NCBI GenBank assembly: GCA_003575245.1
Contig: NMQN01000055.1
Span: forward strand, 1-10,024
Direction: 5' to 3'
Length of the DNA stretch: 10,024 nt
Source: Candidatus Atribacteria bacterium 1244-E10-H5-B2
Lineage (GTDB): Bacteria; Atribacterota; JS1; SB-45; 34-128
Both the position numbers and the translations under genes were made by a program. Shown in pieces: positions 1 through 7,083 of this stretch. Numbering within the stretch: position 1 is the first letter of the stretch; the number at the start of each line of letters is the position of its first letter. Below the pieces are notes generated by a model. It was not told the DNA's origin. It made no database searches and saw only the letters and a list, made by a program, of their open reading frames with translations.

Positions 1-305
1 GGTGTGAAAGCCCCTATTGTTGGTAAATAGGAGGTTACACCATGAGCAGCAAAAAACCTTCCAAGTGTATGTATAGCATCCCAGGTACCATCCATAGCAT
101 CTTTCCCCAATGCTCCATGAGCATGGATATCAATCAACCCTGGAACGACCCACTTACCAGTTGCATCAATGACTTTATCATTATTGCCAGGTATATAGCT
201 ATTCGGGATAATATCACAAATAATCTGATCTTCAATGACTAGTGTTTTATATAATGTTCTATTATTGGGTAAAAATACTTTTCCACCTTTAATATATAAC
301 TTCAT
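1..305 (-). CDS. nagA: N-acetylglucosamine-6-phosphate deacetylase (NagA/AgaA), N-terminal part, runs off the left edge
   Basis: This is the first 101 codons of a cytoplasmic amidohydrolase that removes the acetyl group from GlcNAc-6-P or GalNAc-6-P, giving the free amino sugar phosphate and acetate. The N-terminal beta-strand part (MKLYIKGGKVFLPNN) leads into VVPGLIDIHAHGALGKDAMD at residues 53-72. This is the family signature, with the metal-type HxH at His61 and His63 and the HGxxGxDxMD run typical of NagA. The following segment FFAAHGVTSYLPT is also conserved. The ATG at 303-305 has AGAGG about 8 bases upstream. The rest of the gene, including the later metal and catalytic residues, is outside the window. 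A 125-base gap separates it from the SDR gene. Specificity (GlcNAc or GalNAc) cannot be read from this part; the AgaS-like and KbaZ-like genes to the right favour GalNAc use, which is inference. Confidence 0.88.
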   Translation of the reverse strand, partial: MKLYIKGGKVFLPNNRTLYKTLVIEDQIICDIIPNSYIPGNNDKVIDATGKWVVPGLIDIHAHGALGKDAMDGTWDAIHTLGRFFAAHGVTSYLPTIGAFT

Positions 306-430
306 ACAATAAACCTCTATTCATTATGTAAGCTAAAATATTTTGAACCTAGCGATCTAAACTTAATGTTGTTTCCAGTTTTAAGGGAAGTCCCTCCAAA
401 TAAGATGTACCGAATCACCTCTTTTCCAAT

Positions 431-1291
431 TTACCGAATGAACCTAAATGGCTTTATGTAATTTTCACTATATAGATCGGCCAAGTACTTCAAACCCGTT
501 CCCATAGGCTCTGCCATTTCAACCGGACCGCCAAGAGCTTCAAACACGTGACCGGAAATGTATCCAGAAGCATCGGAGGCCATGAAAACAATTATGGGTT
601 TCAGATCATTAAATTTCCCGAGTCTTCCCAGTGGAATCTTGCTGCGCATGTGCCGTACCCACATTTCATTCTTGTGAAGGGATTCACCCATAGGAGTTGG
701 GAACCAGCCCGGACACAATGCATTTACCCGAATGCCCAGGTGTCCCCACTCACATGCCAAGGCTTTCGTAAGGTGGATCACTGCAGCTTTGCTCGCGTAG
801 TATGGGCTGTTAGGCACTAGATCAACTACTTCTCCGTAACCAGAAGATATGTTGATAATATTCCCCTTTACCCCTTTTTCTATCATTTGCTTCCCTACTG
901 CTTTCGAGCACAAGAAGACACTAGTGAGGTTCACCTTCAGCACACGCTCCCACTCTTCAAGGCTCAACTCGATGGTCGGCTTGCTGATGACGATTCCCAC
1001 ATTGTTGACGATCACGTCAATTCGGCCAAAATGGTCATCTACCTTTGCTACCATATTTGTAACATCATCTTCGGATGTGACATCTACCTTTAGGGGCAGT
1101 ACTTCTCTTCCTGTTTTCTTGGAAATGGTTTCAGCAACTTCCTGCAGTTTAGAAACTTGTTTATCTGTGGCAATCACCAGATCCGCTCCGGCTTCCGCAA
1201 GAGCTTCACTAAAAACAAGACCAAGACCCTGTGCAGCCCCGGTCACTATGCACACTTTCCCGTTGAGTCTAAAATTTTCGAGTATTTGCAT
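431..1291 (-). CDS. SDR-family NAD(P)-dependent oxidoreductase (gluconate 5-dehydrogenase / polyol dehydrogenase type)
   Basis: A classical short-chain dehydrogenase/reductase of 286 residues, slightly longer than the usual 250. The nucleotide-binding motif VTGAAQGLG is at residues 16-24, NNVG (variant of NNAG) at 96-99, the active-site serine region NISSG at 147-151, and the catalytic Tyr164-x-x-x-Lys168 in YYASK. CPGW after the active site is also typical. The ATG at 1289-1291 is chosen because AGGAGGG lies 7 bases upstream. An in-frame ATG at 1343-1345 would add 18 residues but has its GAGG only 1-2 bases from the start. The neighbouring zinc dehydrogenase and FGGY kinase suggest a sugar, sugar acid or polyol substrate; the overall look resembles gluconate 5-dehydrogenase-like enzymes. 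Substrate and cofactor are not determinable from the sequence. The last ten or so residues (ENYIKPFRFIR) are basic and sit at the possible left boundary of the middle gene block. Confidence 0.9.
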   Translation of the reverse strand: MQILENFRLNGKVCIVTGAAQGLGLVFSEALAEAGADLVIATDKQVSKLQEVAETISKKTGREVLPLKVDVTSEDDVTNMVAKVDDHFGRIDVIVNNVGIVISKPTIELSLEEWERVLKVNLTSVFLCSKAVGKQMIEKGVKGNIINISSGYGEVVDLVPNSPYYASKAAVIHLTKALACEWGHLGIRVNALCPGWFPTPMGESLHKNEMWVRHMRSKIPLGRLGKFNDLKPIIVFMASDASGYISGHVFEALGGPVEMAEPMGTGLKYLADLYSENYIKPFRFIR

Positions 1292-1352
1292 ATCGCTTCC
1301 CTCCTGTATATAAAATGTTAAGTTATCAAAAGTCAATGGACGCATACCTCGG

Positions 1353-2372
1353 TCATGGTCTCAGAATGATCTTAAGAACGGGCTCCACCTTTTCTATTGC
1401 GGCTTCAAAGGCTATTTTGATGTTGTCTAAGGGTAATACACGAGTTATGAGCGGCTTAAGGTTAACCTTACCTTGCTGAACAAGCTGTATAGCCGTCTCA
1501 AAATCACCGCAATATATCGCAGAACCTTTCATTGTTAACTCATTAAATATTAAATCCATTATACAATGTCTAACGATTGGCTCTTCATATATGCCTATTA
1601 AAATTATATCCCCTCCTTTACGCGTTACTTTTATTGCTTGCCCTAAAACCTCATTATTTCCAACGACCTCAAATGACACATCAGCGCCTACACCTCCGGT
1701 AATTTCCAAAACCTCCGTAACAACGTTCTTCTCCTGCGAATTTACTGTAACGTCTGCTCCAAGTCTCTTCGCCAGTTCAAGTCTCCAATCCACTAAATCG
1801 ACTACGATTACCTTTGAGGCCTTTTTATTTTTTAATATTTGCAAGATAAGATTTCCTACTGTCCCAGCCCCAAATACGACCACAACTTCTCCACCTTTAA
1901 TACCACATCTTCTTACGCTATGCACAGCAACTGCAAGAGGCTCTATTAGTGCACCTTCTTCGTACGAAACGTTTTTCGGGATTTCGTGTAACCATTTTTC
2001 ATTAACAGATATATATTCTGCAAACGCACCGTTGAGCTGACATCCAATTATGCCTATTTGTGTACAGCGATTGTATTCACCTTTTTGACAAAAATAGCAA
2101 TCTCCACATGTCACAACTGGCTCTACACAGACCCTATCGCCAACGCTCGCGCCTTTTACATCCCGGCCGCTATCTATAATATCGCCAGAGAATTCGTGAC
2201 CAAGTATAATTGGGAATTTTATATCCGGGGATAAACCTTTATATGCATGGAGATCAGATCCGCATATTCCGCATGCCTTTACCTCAATTAAAACTTCATT
2301 GGGTCCCACCTTTGGGTCGTCCATATTTACTATATCGAACACTCCAGTTTCACGAAGAATTGCAACTTTCAT
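1353..2372 (-). CDS. Zinc-dependent medium-chain alcohol/polyol dehydrogenase (sorbitol/threonine dehydrogenase-like)
   Basis: A 339-residue MDR dehydrogenase, the normal family length. Expected catalytic zinc ligands are Cys37 (in CGICGSD), His59 and Glu60 (GHEFSG) and Glu144 (EPLAVAVH). Structural zinc cysteines are Cys89, Cys92, Cys95 and Cys103. The Rossmann motif GAGTVG is at 168-173, and Asp192 at the end of the second strand suggests NAD rather than NADP. Family members oxidise polyols such as sorbitol, xylitol or arabitol to ketoses. The ketose could then be used by the FGGY kinase encoded just upstream; this link is inference. The start at ATG 2370-2372 is chosen because a near-perfect GGAGGTGG precedes it and the family fold begins at MKVAIL. 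An in-frame GTG at 2433-2435 would add 21 residues that belong to a different family (see the URO-D remnant). A gap of 61 bases leads to the SDR gene. Confidence 0.92.
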   Translation of the reverse strand: MKVAILRETGVFDIVNMDDPKVGPNEVLIEVKACGICGSDLHAYKGLSPDIKFPIILGHEFSGDIIDSGRDVKGASVGDRVCVEPVVTCGDCYFCQKGEYNRCTQIGIIGCQLNGAFAEYISVNEKWLHEIPKNVSYEEGALIEPLAVAVHSVRRCGIKGGEVVVVFGAGTVGNLILQILKNKKASKVIVVDLVDWRLELAKRLGADVTVNSQEKNVVTEVLEITGGVGADVSFEVVGNNEVLGQAIKVTRKGGDIILIGIYEEPIVRHCIMDLIFNELTMKGSAIYCGDFETAIQLVQQGKVNLKPLITRVLPLDNIKIAFEAAIEKVEPVLKIILRP

Positions 2373-2453
2373 ATTACCACCTCCTAAATCGAAAGGCATA
2401 TAATCGGGCTCACGATGTTGTAGTCTTGCCAGCACTCGCTTACGGCTGTTCGT
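2373..2453 (-). pseudogene. N-terminal remnant of a uroporphyrinogen-decarboxylase-like (URO-D/MtaA family) gene fused in frame to the dehydrogenase
   Basis: Immediately ahead of the zinc dehydrogenase and in the same frame, the minus strand reads NSRKRVLARLQHREPDYM followed by PFDLGGGN. This matches the typical start of URO-D-like methyltransferase-family proteins (consensus near NSRERVLAALNHxEPDRVPxDLGG). The body of that gene is missing: the sequence passes straight into the dehydrogenase ATG. The position where a start codon would be expected (2451-2453) is ACG, preceded by AAGG, so the original ATG may have mutated. An in-frame TAA lies at 2472-2474. The open frame could still be read from GTG 2433-2435, giving a dehydrogenase with a short extension, but the ribosome site there is poor. 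The match is from memory of the family motif, not from a search. Confidence 0.68.
2377..2386 (-). promoter_or_regulatory. Shine-Dalgarno of the zinc dehydrogenase, embedded in URO-D remnant codons
   Basis: The minus strand reads TAGGAGGTGG four bases before the dehydrogenase ATG. The same bases are the Leu-Gly-Gly-Gly codons of the URO-D remnant, so the fragment supplies the ribosome site. It decides the start of the dehydrogenase. Confidence 0.8.
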
Positions 2454-2614
2454 TTTTGCCTTTTTAAAAAATTATTAAAAAACAGTATACTTTTATATTT
2501 TAAATGACACAACGACCGAGATTAACATTTCCGACACTTAGAGGTCTCCACGCTCCTATTTTTCGAAAATGATGTCTATGGTTGGGATCGAAGCATTACA
2601 TAAAATAAAATAAT
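2454..2614. other. Intergenic gap between the FGGY kinase and the URO-D remnant
   Basis: About 160 bases with no recognisable gene. It contains the candidate promoter, AT-rich runs next to the remnant, and a 10-bp palindrome TTTTCGAAAA at about 2562-2571. I see no convincing stem-plus-T-run terminator after the kinase, so read-through from the kinase into the dehydrogenase is possible. Confidence 0.5.
2484..2512 (-). promoter_or_regulatory. Candidate sigma-70 promoter for the zinc dehydrogenase and SDR genes
   Basis: On the minus strand TTGTGT (2507-2512) is followed, after exactly 17 bases, by TATACT (2484-2489). The -10 box matches five of six consensus positions and the -35 box three of six, within a very AT-rich stretch. 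It lies about 110 bases ahead of the dehydrogenase start and upstream of the URO-D remnant, so it may be the original promoter of that lost gene. No operator is obvious beside it. Confidence 0.42.
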
Positions 2615-4093
2615 TTACATCCAGGCAAAGTTCTCGAGTTTATCAAGTGTCTCTGTATATATCATAAAAATTTTTTCGTATTTTTTGTGAGTGGCTTTGC
2701 CAGGTTTTATTATGCCTTTTATTTTGATACATTTGTTTACAGCATCCTCAGAATCTTTGTAGAGACCTACCCCAATTCCGCCTAATAATCCAGCCCCAAA
2801 CGATGCATCCTCAAATGCAGGGATTTCTACTTCAATACCTAACACATCTGTTAAAATCTCTCTCCAGAGAAGGCTCTTCATCCCTCCCCCTACTGCTCTG
2901 ACAGAATTAATCGCCGGATTTATTTCTTCAAAAACTTTGAAACATTCCTTAATTGAAAATGCTATTCCCTCAAGAACAGCGCGAGTAAAATGCTCTTTTG
3001 TGTGCTGGCAGGTTATACCAATAAAATCCCCCCTTAATTTAGAATCTTTGCGAGGTGTGTGTTCTCCCGACAGGTAAGGGTGGAAAATAAGCCCTTGTGA
3101 CCCTAAAGGGGCCTTTTTAGCCATCGCGTCAAAGAGTTCATTTGTAGCTCTAGGGTCCTCTTTCCAAAAAGCCTGCTGGAACCATTTTTTAGAAAGACCT
3201 GCAGGTGTAACCAAATGTATCATCCACCGACTAGGCATATAGTGCGCTAAAACATAGTATCGCTTTGGATAATCCGAAGGCACTTTGTCTATTATCATGA
3301 ACAGTGCACCACAAGTACCAAGTCTAATCAAACACTGGTTTGGATATATTACTCCAGCTGCAAGGTTGTCTGCCACTGCGTCTGAGCAACCAGCAACTAT
3401 AGGAATTCCTTCTGGGAGGCCTACCTCTATTGCTGTTTTCTTTGTCACCCGACCAACAACTTCTGTTGGTGAAACAGCCTCTGGAAGTTTGCTCTTGTTT
3501 ATCCCTGCAGCTTCACAGACTTCATCGGACCAAGAAAGGTCTCCCACATTGAAAAGTTGAGTAGCTGATGCGTCGGACCAGTCAGTGAGAAATGACTTAT
3601 TAAGTTTGAACCGAATGTAATCCTTAGGCAAAAGGATCTTGCGGGTTTCTTTCCAAATTTCAGGTTGACTTTCCTTTACCCAAAGAATTTTGCTAAGTAG
3701 AGCTGTCGAAGTAAGCGGGCCATTAAGCACCAAATGATTTTTTAGATTCTGTTTTAACCACTTCAATTGTGGAGTGCTTCTTTGATCCATCCAAATAATG
3801 GTCGATCTAAGTACTTTGCCATTGTCGCCAAGAAAAACCGGGCTGTTCATCATTCCGTCTATACCGATTGAAACTATATCTCTTTTTTGCAGGTTTGTCT
3901 TTGCAAAAATACAATTTATCGTATGTTTAAAGGCTTCATACCAGTCTTCCGGATTTTGTTCAGCCCATCCAGCTTTGGGATAGTAGGTTTCGTATCTTTT
4001 GAAGGAATTGTTGATCACAGTTCCGTTCTGGTCAAGAACTGCGGCTTTACAGCCGCTTGTCCCTATATCAACACCAAGCATATATTCAGACAT
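2615..4093 (-). CDS. FGGY-family carbohydrate kinase (xylulokinase-like)
   Basis: A 492-residue cytoplasmic sugar kinase of normal FGGY length. The N-terminal lobe begins LGVDIGTSGCKAAVLD (residues 6-21), and GIDGMMNSPVFL and WMDQRS (101-106) line the substrate side. GCSDAVADN carries Asp238, at the place of the catalytic base. The C-terminal lobe has HPYLSGEHTPRKDSKLRG and the second FGGY signature GGGMKSLLWREILTDVLG, followed by AFEDASFGAGLLGG. This layout is closest to XylB-type enzymes that phosphorylate a ketose such as xylulose, but FGGY substrates vary widely and the exact one cannot be assigned. The ATG at 4091-4093 is chosen: AGGTGAT lies just upstream, and the further GTG at 4102 is inside that ribosome site. 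The start overlaps the end of the ABC ATPase gene by 8 bases, which implies coupled translation. Confidence 0.92.
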   Translation of the reverse strand: MSEYMLGVDIGTSGCKAAVLDQNGTVINNSFKRYETYYPKAGWAEQNPEDWYEAFKHTINCIFAKTNLQKRDIVSIGIDGMMNSPVFLGDNGKVLRSTIIWMDQRSTPQLKWLKQNLKNHLVLNGPLTSTALLSKILWVKESQPEIWKETRKILLPKDYIRFKLNKSFLTDWSDASATQLFNVGDLSWSDEVCEAAGINKSKLPEAVSPTEVVGRVTKKTAIEVGLPEGIPIVAGCSDAVADNLAAGVIYPNQCLIRLGTCGALFMIIDKVPSDYPKRYYVLAHYMPSRWMIHLVTPAGLSKKWFQQAFWKEDPRATNELFDAMAKKAPLGSQGLIFHPYLSGEHTPRKDSKLRGDFIGITCQHTKEHFTRAVLEGIAFSIKECFKVFEEINPAINSVRAVGGGMKSLLWREILTDVLGIEVEIPAFEDASFGAGLLGGIGVGLYKDSEDAVNKCIKIKGIIKPGKATHKKYEKIFMIYTETLDKLENFAWM

Positions 4094-4823
4094 TTCGATC
4101 ACCTATTAAAGATTCTGTGATTTCCTCTGCTGTTATGTCATCCTTCTTGATGTCTTTTATTACTTCTCCGTTCTTCAAGATCAAGAATCTATCGGCTACA
4201 GTATATACGTGTTGAATGTTGTGCGTGATAAAAATTACTGAAATATTTGCTTCTTTTAATTCCTTCACAAAATCTAATACGGTTTGAACCTCTTTGACCG
4301 ATAAGGCTCTCGTGGGTTCATCTAGAAGGACAAGGTTGGCCTTAAAATACATAGCCCTTCCTATTGCTACACCCTGTTTTTCGCCCCCGGAAAGGCTCCC
4401 GACCAGAAGGTCTGGTGATTTAATGGATAGTCCTATGTGGTGTAATATTTTTATGCACTCGTTCATTTTTTGTTTTTTGAGGAATCCTGCAAAATTAACC
4501 GGTTCCCTCCCCATGTAAAAGTTTCTCGCCAAGCTCATTGAATCCACTAGCGCTTGCTCCTGATAAAGCGTTTCGATCCCTAATGCTCTAGCGTCGGAGG
4601 GAGAATTTATCTTCGTCTTTTCTCCATCGATAAAAATCTCCCCTCCGTTTGGGCGATGATAGCCAGACAATACTTTTATTAGTGTTGATTTCCCAGCACC
4701 ATTGTCACCTATAAGTCCTATAATTTCACCTCTGTTGACTATGAAACTCACATTGTTTACCGCATGAACTTTTCCATACCATTTATGAATGTTCCTTACA
4801 TCCATCAGAGGTAGTTTTTTCAT
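4086..4823 (-). CDS. Sugar ABC transporter ATP-binding protein, single-domain
   Basis: An ABC ATPase of 245 residues that would power sugar import at the inner face of the membrane. All motifs are present: Walker A GDNGAGKST at 39-47, Q-loop YQEQ with Gln88, signature LSGGEKQ at 144-150, Walker B LVLLDEP at 164-170, and switch His201 in FITHN. KSTLIKVLSGYHRPNGGEIFIDGEK and EPTRALSVKE are typical of the CUT2 group (RbsA/XylG/FrcA). Most CUT2 ATPases are about 500 residues with two fused domains; this one has a single domain, as in FrcA-like proteins, and would act as a homodimer. The ATG overlaps the permease stop as ATGA (4 bp), and the end overlaps the kinase start by 8 bp, so permease, ATPase and kinase are translationally linked. 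Confidence 0.94.
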   Translation of the reverse strand: MKKLPLMDVRNIHKWYGKVHAVNNVSFIVNRGEIIGLIGDNGAGKSTLIKVLSGYHRPNGGEIFIDGEKTKINSPSDARALGIETLYQEQALVDSMSLARNFYMGREPVNFAGFLKKQKMNECIKILHHIGLSIKSPDLLVGSLSGGEKQGVAIGRAMYFKANLVLLDEPTRALSVKEVQTVLDFVKELKEANISVIFITHNIQHVYTVADRFLILKNGEVIKDIKKDDITAEEITESLIGDRNV

Positions 4824-5815
4824 GATTCCCTCCTTCGTTCAACGACCTCATTTATGATTACAACTAAAATAATAATTATTCCTAAAAATAGTTTGTACCA
4901 ATATGCGCCAATTCCTGACATGATAAGACCATAGTCTAAAACGGTGATAACTAAGGCCCCTAGACAAGCTCCTACGATGGTCCCCACACCACCTGAAAGG
5001 AGAGTTCCTCCAATCACTGCGGAAGCGATGGCCATTAACTCTATCCCAGATCCTTGTAGAGCGTGAAACCCACAGATTCGAGTAACTCGCATGACCCCAG
5101 CAAAGGCAGAAAGCATCCCTACTAACATGAAGCAAATCACCTTTGTTTTATCGGTATTTATACACATTCCTCTAGCTGTTTTCTTGTTCCCACCTACAGC
5201 GTAGATATGATTGCCGAACCAGTGGAAATTAAGAATTAACATAAGAATTATAGCGAAAACTATAAACCAGATACTGGGAACTGGAATTACTCCGACATCT
5301 CCCACAAGGAAATTGTGAAAAGCGGGGTATGTCTCCATTACGCGAAAACCTACCGGCACTCCTGCTGTACTAACATATATTACTCCTCTCCAAGCTATCA
5401 TTGTGCCTAATGTGACGATGAAGGATGGAAGGCGAAATTTCACCGTGATCAAACCGTTAATGGCTCCTACGGCCATGCCAACACCCAGAGCTATAACCAA
5501 TGCCAGAAACGGATTTAACCCAAGTTGATAAATCTTGGCCGCTGTTAGAGCACCCAAGGCCGACACTGAACCAACAGAGAGATCAAACTCACCACAGATC
5601 ATCAGCAACGCGACACCAATAACTATAAGGCCCAATTCGGAAACAGCAACAGATATTAAGTTTATAACCGCTGGGGAAACAAATTTACCTTTAGAGGCAA
5701 AGAAAAAAAGTATAATCATGCCAATTGATACACCAAAAATTATTATTTCCCTGATTGTGCTAAGCCTCTTAAGTATTCCGATATTTCTTGACTTTCCAAA
5801 ACTTTGTTCTTTCAT
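4820..5815 (-). CDS. Sugar ABC transporter permease (RbsC/FrcC type, BPD_transp_2 family)
   Basis: A hydrophobic inner-membrane protein of 331 residues with some eight to ten predicted membrane segments. The segment GEFDLSVGSVSALGALTAA and the later GLITVKFRLPSFIVTLGTM, followed by WRGVIY, are hallmark sequences of the ribose/xylose/fructose-type permease family. SAVIGGTLLSGGVGTIVGACLGA near the C-terminus is the other conserved block. The ATG at 5813-5815 is chosen because AAGGTGAGAG lies just before it; a TTG at 5839 would add eight residues ending in that ribosome site. It pairs with the ATPase gene that it overlaps and with the binding-protein gene upstream, from which it is separated by a 152-base leader holding a hairpin. 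Substrate is a monosaccharide or polyol; the exact compound is not visible. Confidence 0.93.
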   Translation of the reverse strand: MKEQSFGKSRNIGILKRLSTIREIIIFGVSIGMIILFFFASKGKFVSPAVINLISVAVSELGLIVIGVALLMICGEFDLSVGSVSALGALTAAKIYQLGLNPFLALVIALGVGMAVGAINGLITVKFRLPSFIVTLGTMIAWRGVIYVSTAGVPVGFRVMETYPAFHNFLVGDVGVIPVPSIWFIVFAIILMLILNFHWFGNHIYAVGGNKKTARGMCINTDKTKVICFMLVGMLSAFAGVMRVTRICGFHALQGSGIELMAIASAVIGGTLLSGGVGTIVGACLGALVITVLDYGLIMSGIGAYWYKLFLGIIIILVVIINEVVERRRES

Positions 5816-5907
5816 TCTCTCACCTTCCCAAGAAAGCAATTAACTCTGAAATCTATTCCAAGAACAACTCAGTCCAAGAAGAATTGAACTAACCCTAACT
5901 CGTTGGT
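5816..5907 (-). other. Leader between the hairpin and the permease gene, with three TTCTTGG repeats
   Basis: On the minus strand TTCTTGG occurs three times (plus-strand positions 5874-5880, 5858-5864 and 5828-5834), the last just before the permease ribosome site. The spacing is irregular (16 and 30 bases). It may be chance or a leftover of local duplication. Confidence 0.3.
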
Positions 5908-5946
5908 AAAAAAAGTAGGACAGGGGGCGGAAGTTCCACCCCCTGT
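5908..5946 (-). terminator. Hairpin with T-run after the binding-protein gene (terminator or attenuator)
   Basis: On the minus strand ACAGGGGG pairs with CCCCCTGT. One mismatch and a further GG/CC pair close a 5-base loop (5920-5946), and TTTTTTT follows five bases downstream (5908-5914). The stem is GC-rich in an AT-rich gap. It lies inside the transport operon, so partial termination would give more binding protein than permease and ATPase, a common arrangement in sugar ABC operons. Partial read-through is inference. Confidence 0.75.
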
Positions 5947-5967
5947 TCGCACAATGCCCCAAGGGGT

Positions 5968-6957
5968 TTATTTTATTCCAAGCTCTACCCAGTGCATGTA
6001 CTCTTCAATATTGGTTTTGTCTACTATTACCGTGGCAATTGGCAGATCTCCGACAATAAAGTCGTATTTCGCTCTCAAGTAAAGAGTCATACCTGCATAA
6101 AACCCATAGTTGAAGACCTCATCCACATTAGCTACGCCGTACCCTGCTTTTATGCTTGTCACTGTCTCAGGCATAAGGTCGAAACCAGCCCATTTCACCT
6201 TTCCTGGCTCATACCCTAAGTCTTTCAAAGCCATGCTGCCGGCTGGAGTGGTTAGGCTCCCCAAGCCTATTAAGACCGCTGTATCTGGGTGTGCTAGTAA
6301 GTATGCTTTAGTTTTGTCTACAACTACTCCCATATCTACTCCGACTTCAAAGATATCGGAGGCAATATAGGTAATATCCGCATTCTTTAACGCTCTAAGG
6401 AAACCCTGGCGTCGTGTTACCGAATATGATGCTAGGAATTCCGCGAAAAATGCGATATTGACATCACTTACCAATTTTGCGGCTTTTAATTGCTTAGCAA
6501 TGTATTTGCCTAAAGTATATCCCTGTTCTTCAAGATCAAAGCCCACAAAGGGAACCTCTTCTGGACCAAACACTGGATCTCGTGAGCTCATTAAAACAAT
6601 ATCTATTCCTTTCTCAACCGCCAGTTCGACAGAGGGATGGAGACCTTCTGGATCAACGCTGAACACGAATATGCCATCAACTTTCTGTGCAATTGCGACA
6701 TTGACGTAATCTATCGTCTTTGCCAGGTCTCCATAAGCGAAAAATTCGGTCGAATTTACTCCTAATGCTACCGTTGCTTCTTTCCACCCACTAACTATTT
6801 TTGCATGGAAAGGGTCTGTTGGATCTCCGTGATCAATATATGAAAATTGCAATCCTTCACCCGGCTTATTTTCCGCTAACACAGGCCCAATTAGTACTAA
6901 CGCCACCGCCAATAACAATAATAAGCTAAACCCCATTAAAAGAAATCTCTTTTTCAT
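5968..6957 (-). CDS. Periplasmic sugar-binding protein of an ABC transporter (Peripla_BP_4 family)
   Basis: A 329-residue solute-binding protein. Residues 1-28 form a Sec signal: MKKR, a long leucine-rich core, then P-V-L-A with predicted cleavage before Glu29. There is no lipobox cysteine, so the mature protein is soluble, which suggests a periplasm. The body has the type I periplasmic fold pattern of the ribose/xylose group: DHGDPTDPFHAKIVSGWKEA at 42-61, VDGIFVFSVDPEGL, VFGPEEVPFVGFDLEEQGYTLG, and late motifs KVKWAGFDLMPETV and GYGVANVD. The ATG at 6955-6957 is preceded by GGAAGG about ten bases upstream. It is the first gene of the GC-richer block and is followed by the hairpin and the permease. 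Its ligand cannot be named; the kinase and dehydrogenases downstream suggest a ketose or polyol. Confidence 0.93.
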   Translation of the reverse strand: MKKRFLLMGFSLLLLLAVALVLIGPVLAENKPGEGLQFSYIDHGDPTDPFHAKIVSGWKEATVALGVNSTEFFAYGDLAKTIDYVNVAIAQKVDGIFVFSVDPEGLHPSVELAVEKGIDIVLMSSRDPVFGPEEVPFVGFDLEEQGYTLGKYIAKQLKAAKLVSDVNIAFFAEFLASYSVTRRQGFLRALKNADITYIASDIFEVGVDMGVVVDKTKAYLLAHPDTAVLIGLGSLTTPAGSMALKDLGYEPGKVKWAGFDLMPETVTSIKAGYGVANVDEVFNYGFYAGMTLYLRAKYDFIVGDLPIATVIVDKTNIEEYMHWVELGIK

Positions 6958-7083
6958 TTTTTTTTACCTTCCTTTCGTTTTTTAGAAGTTATTCAAAAAC
7001 TCGATTTTTTTAGCGATCTGGAATTTCTTTTCTAATTTTGGCTACCACCAGATCACCCGGTAACCTTTTTCAAGCTATGCAGT
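6958..7083. other. Gap between the transposase remnant and the binding-protein gene
   Basis: About 126 bases without a gene. It contains an imperfect inverted repeat, GGCTACC (7040-7046) and GGTAACC (7059-7065), around a 12-base spacer, which could be a residual IS end. TAGCGATCT at 7011-7019 recurs at 350-358. No convincing promoter for the binding-protein gene was found here, although one would be expected. Confidence 0.35.

Noticed and set aside
42..242. Plus-strand ORF at the left edge
   Set aside because: It lies antisense within the clear nagA reading frame and has no recognisable domain.
385..397. Small palindrome AGGGAAGTCCCT between SDR and nagA
   Set aside because: Only five base pairs with a two-base centre and no T-run; not a credible terminator.
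849..1313. Long plus-strand ORF antisense to the SDR gene
   Set aside because: Its residues are the complement of well-conserved SDR motifs; it is a shadow with no ribosome site or family features.
1591..2040. Long plus-strand ORF antisense to the zinc dehydrogenase
   Set aside because: Shadow of a fully intact dehydrogenase with all zinc ligands; low-complexity composition of Ser, Thr and Pro.
4848..5135. Minus-strand ORF in another frame of the permease
   Set aside because: Overlaps conserved permease blocks and shows no membrane or domain pattern of its own.
7040..7070. Inverted repeat GGCTACC/GGTAACC followed by TTTTT on the plus strand
   Set aside because: Short, with a wobble pair and a 12-base loop, and no plus-strand gene ends before it; not called a terminator.
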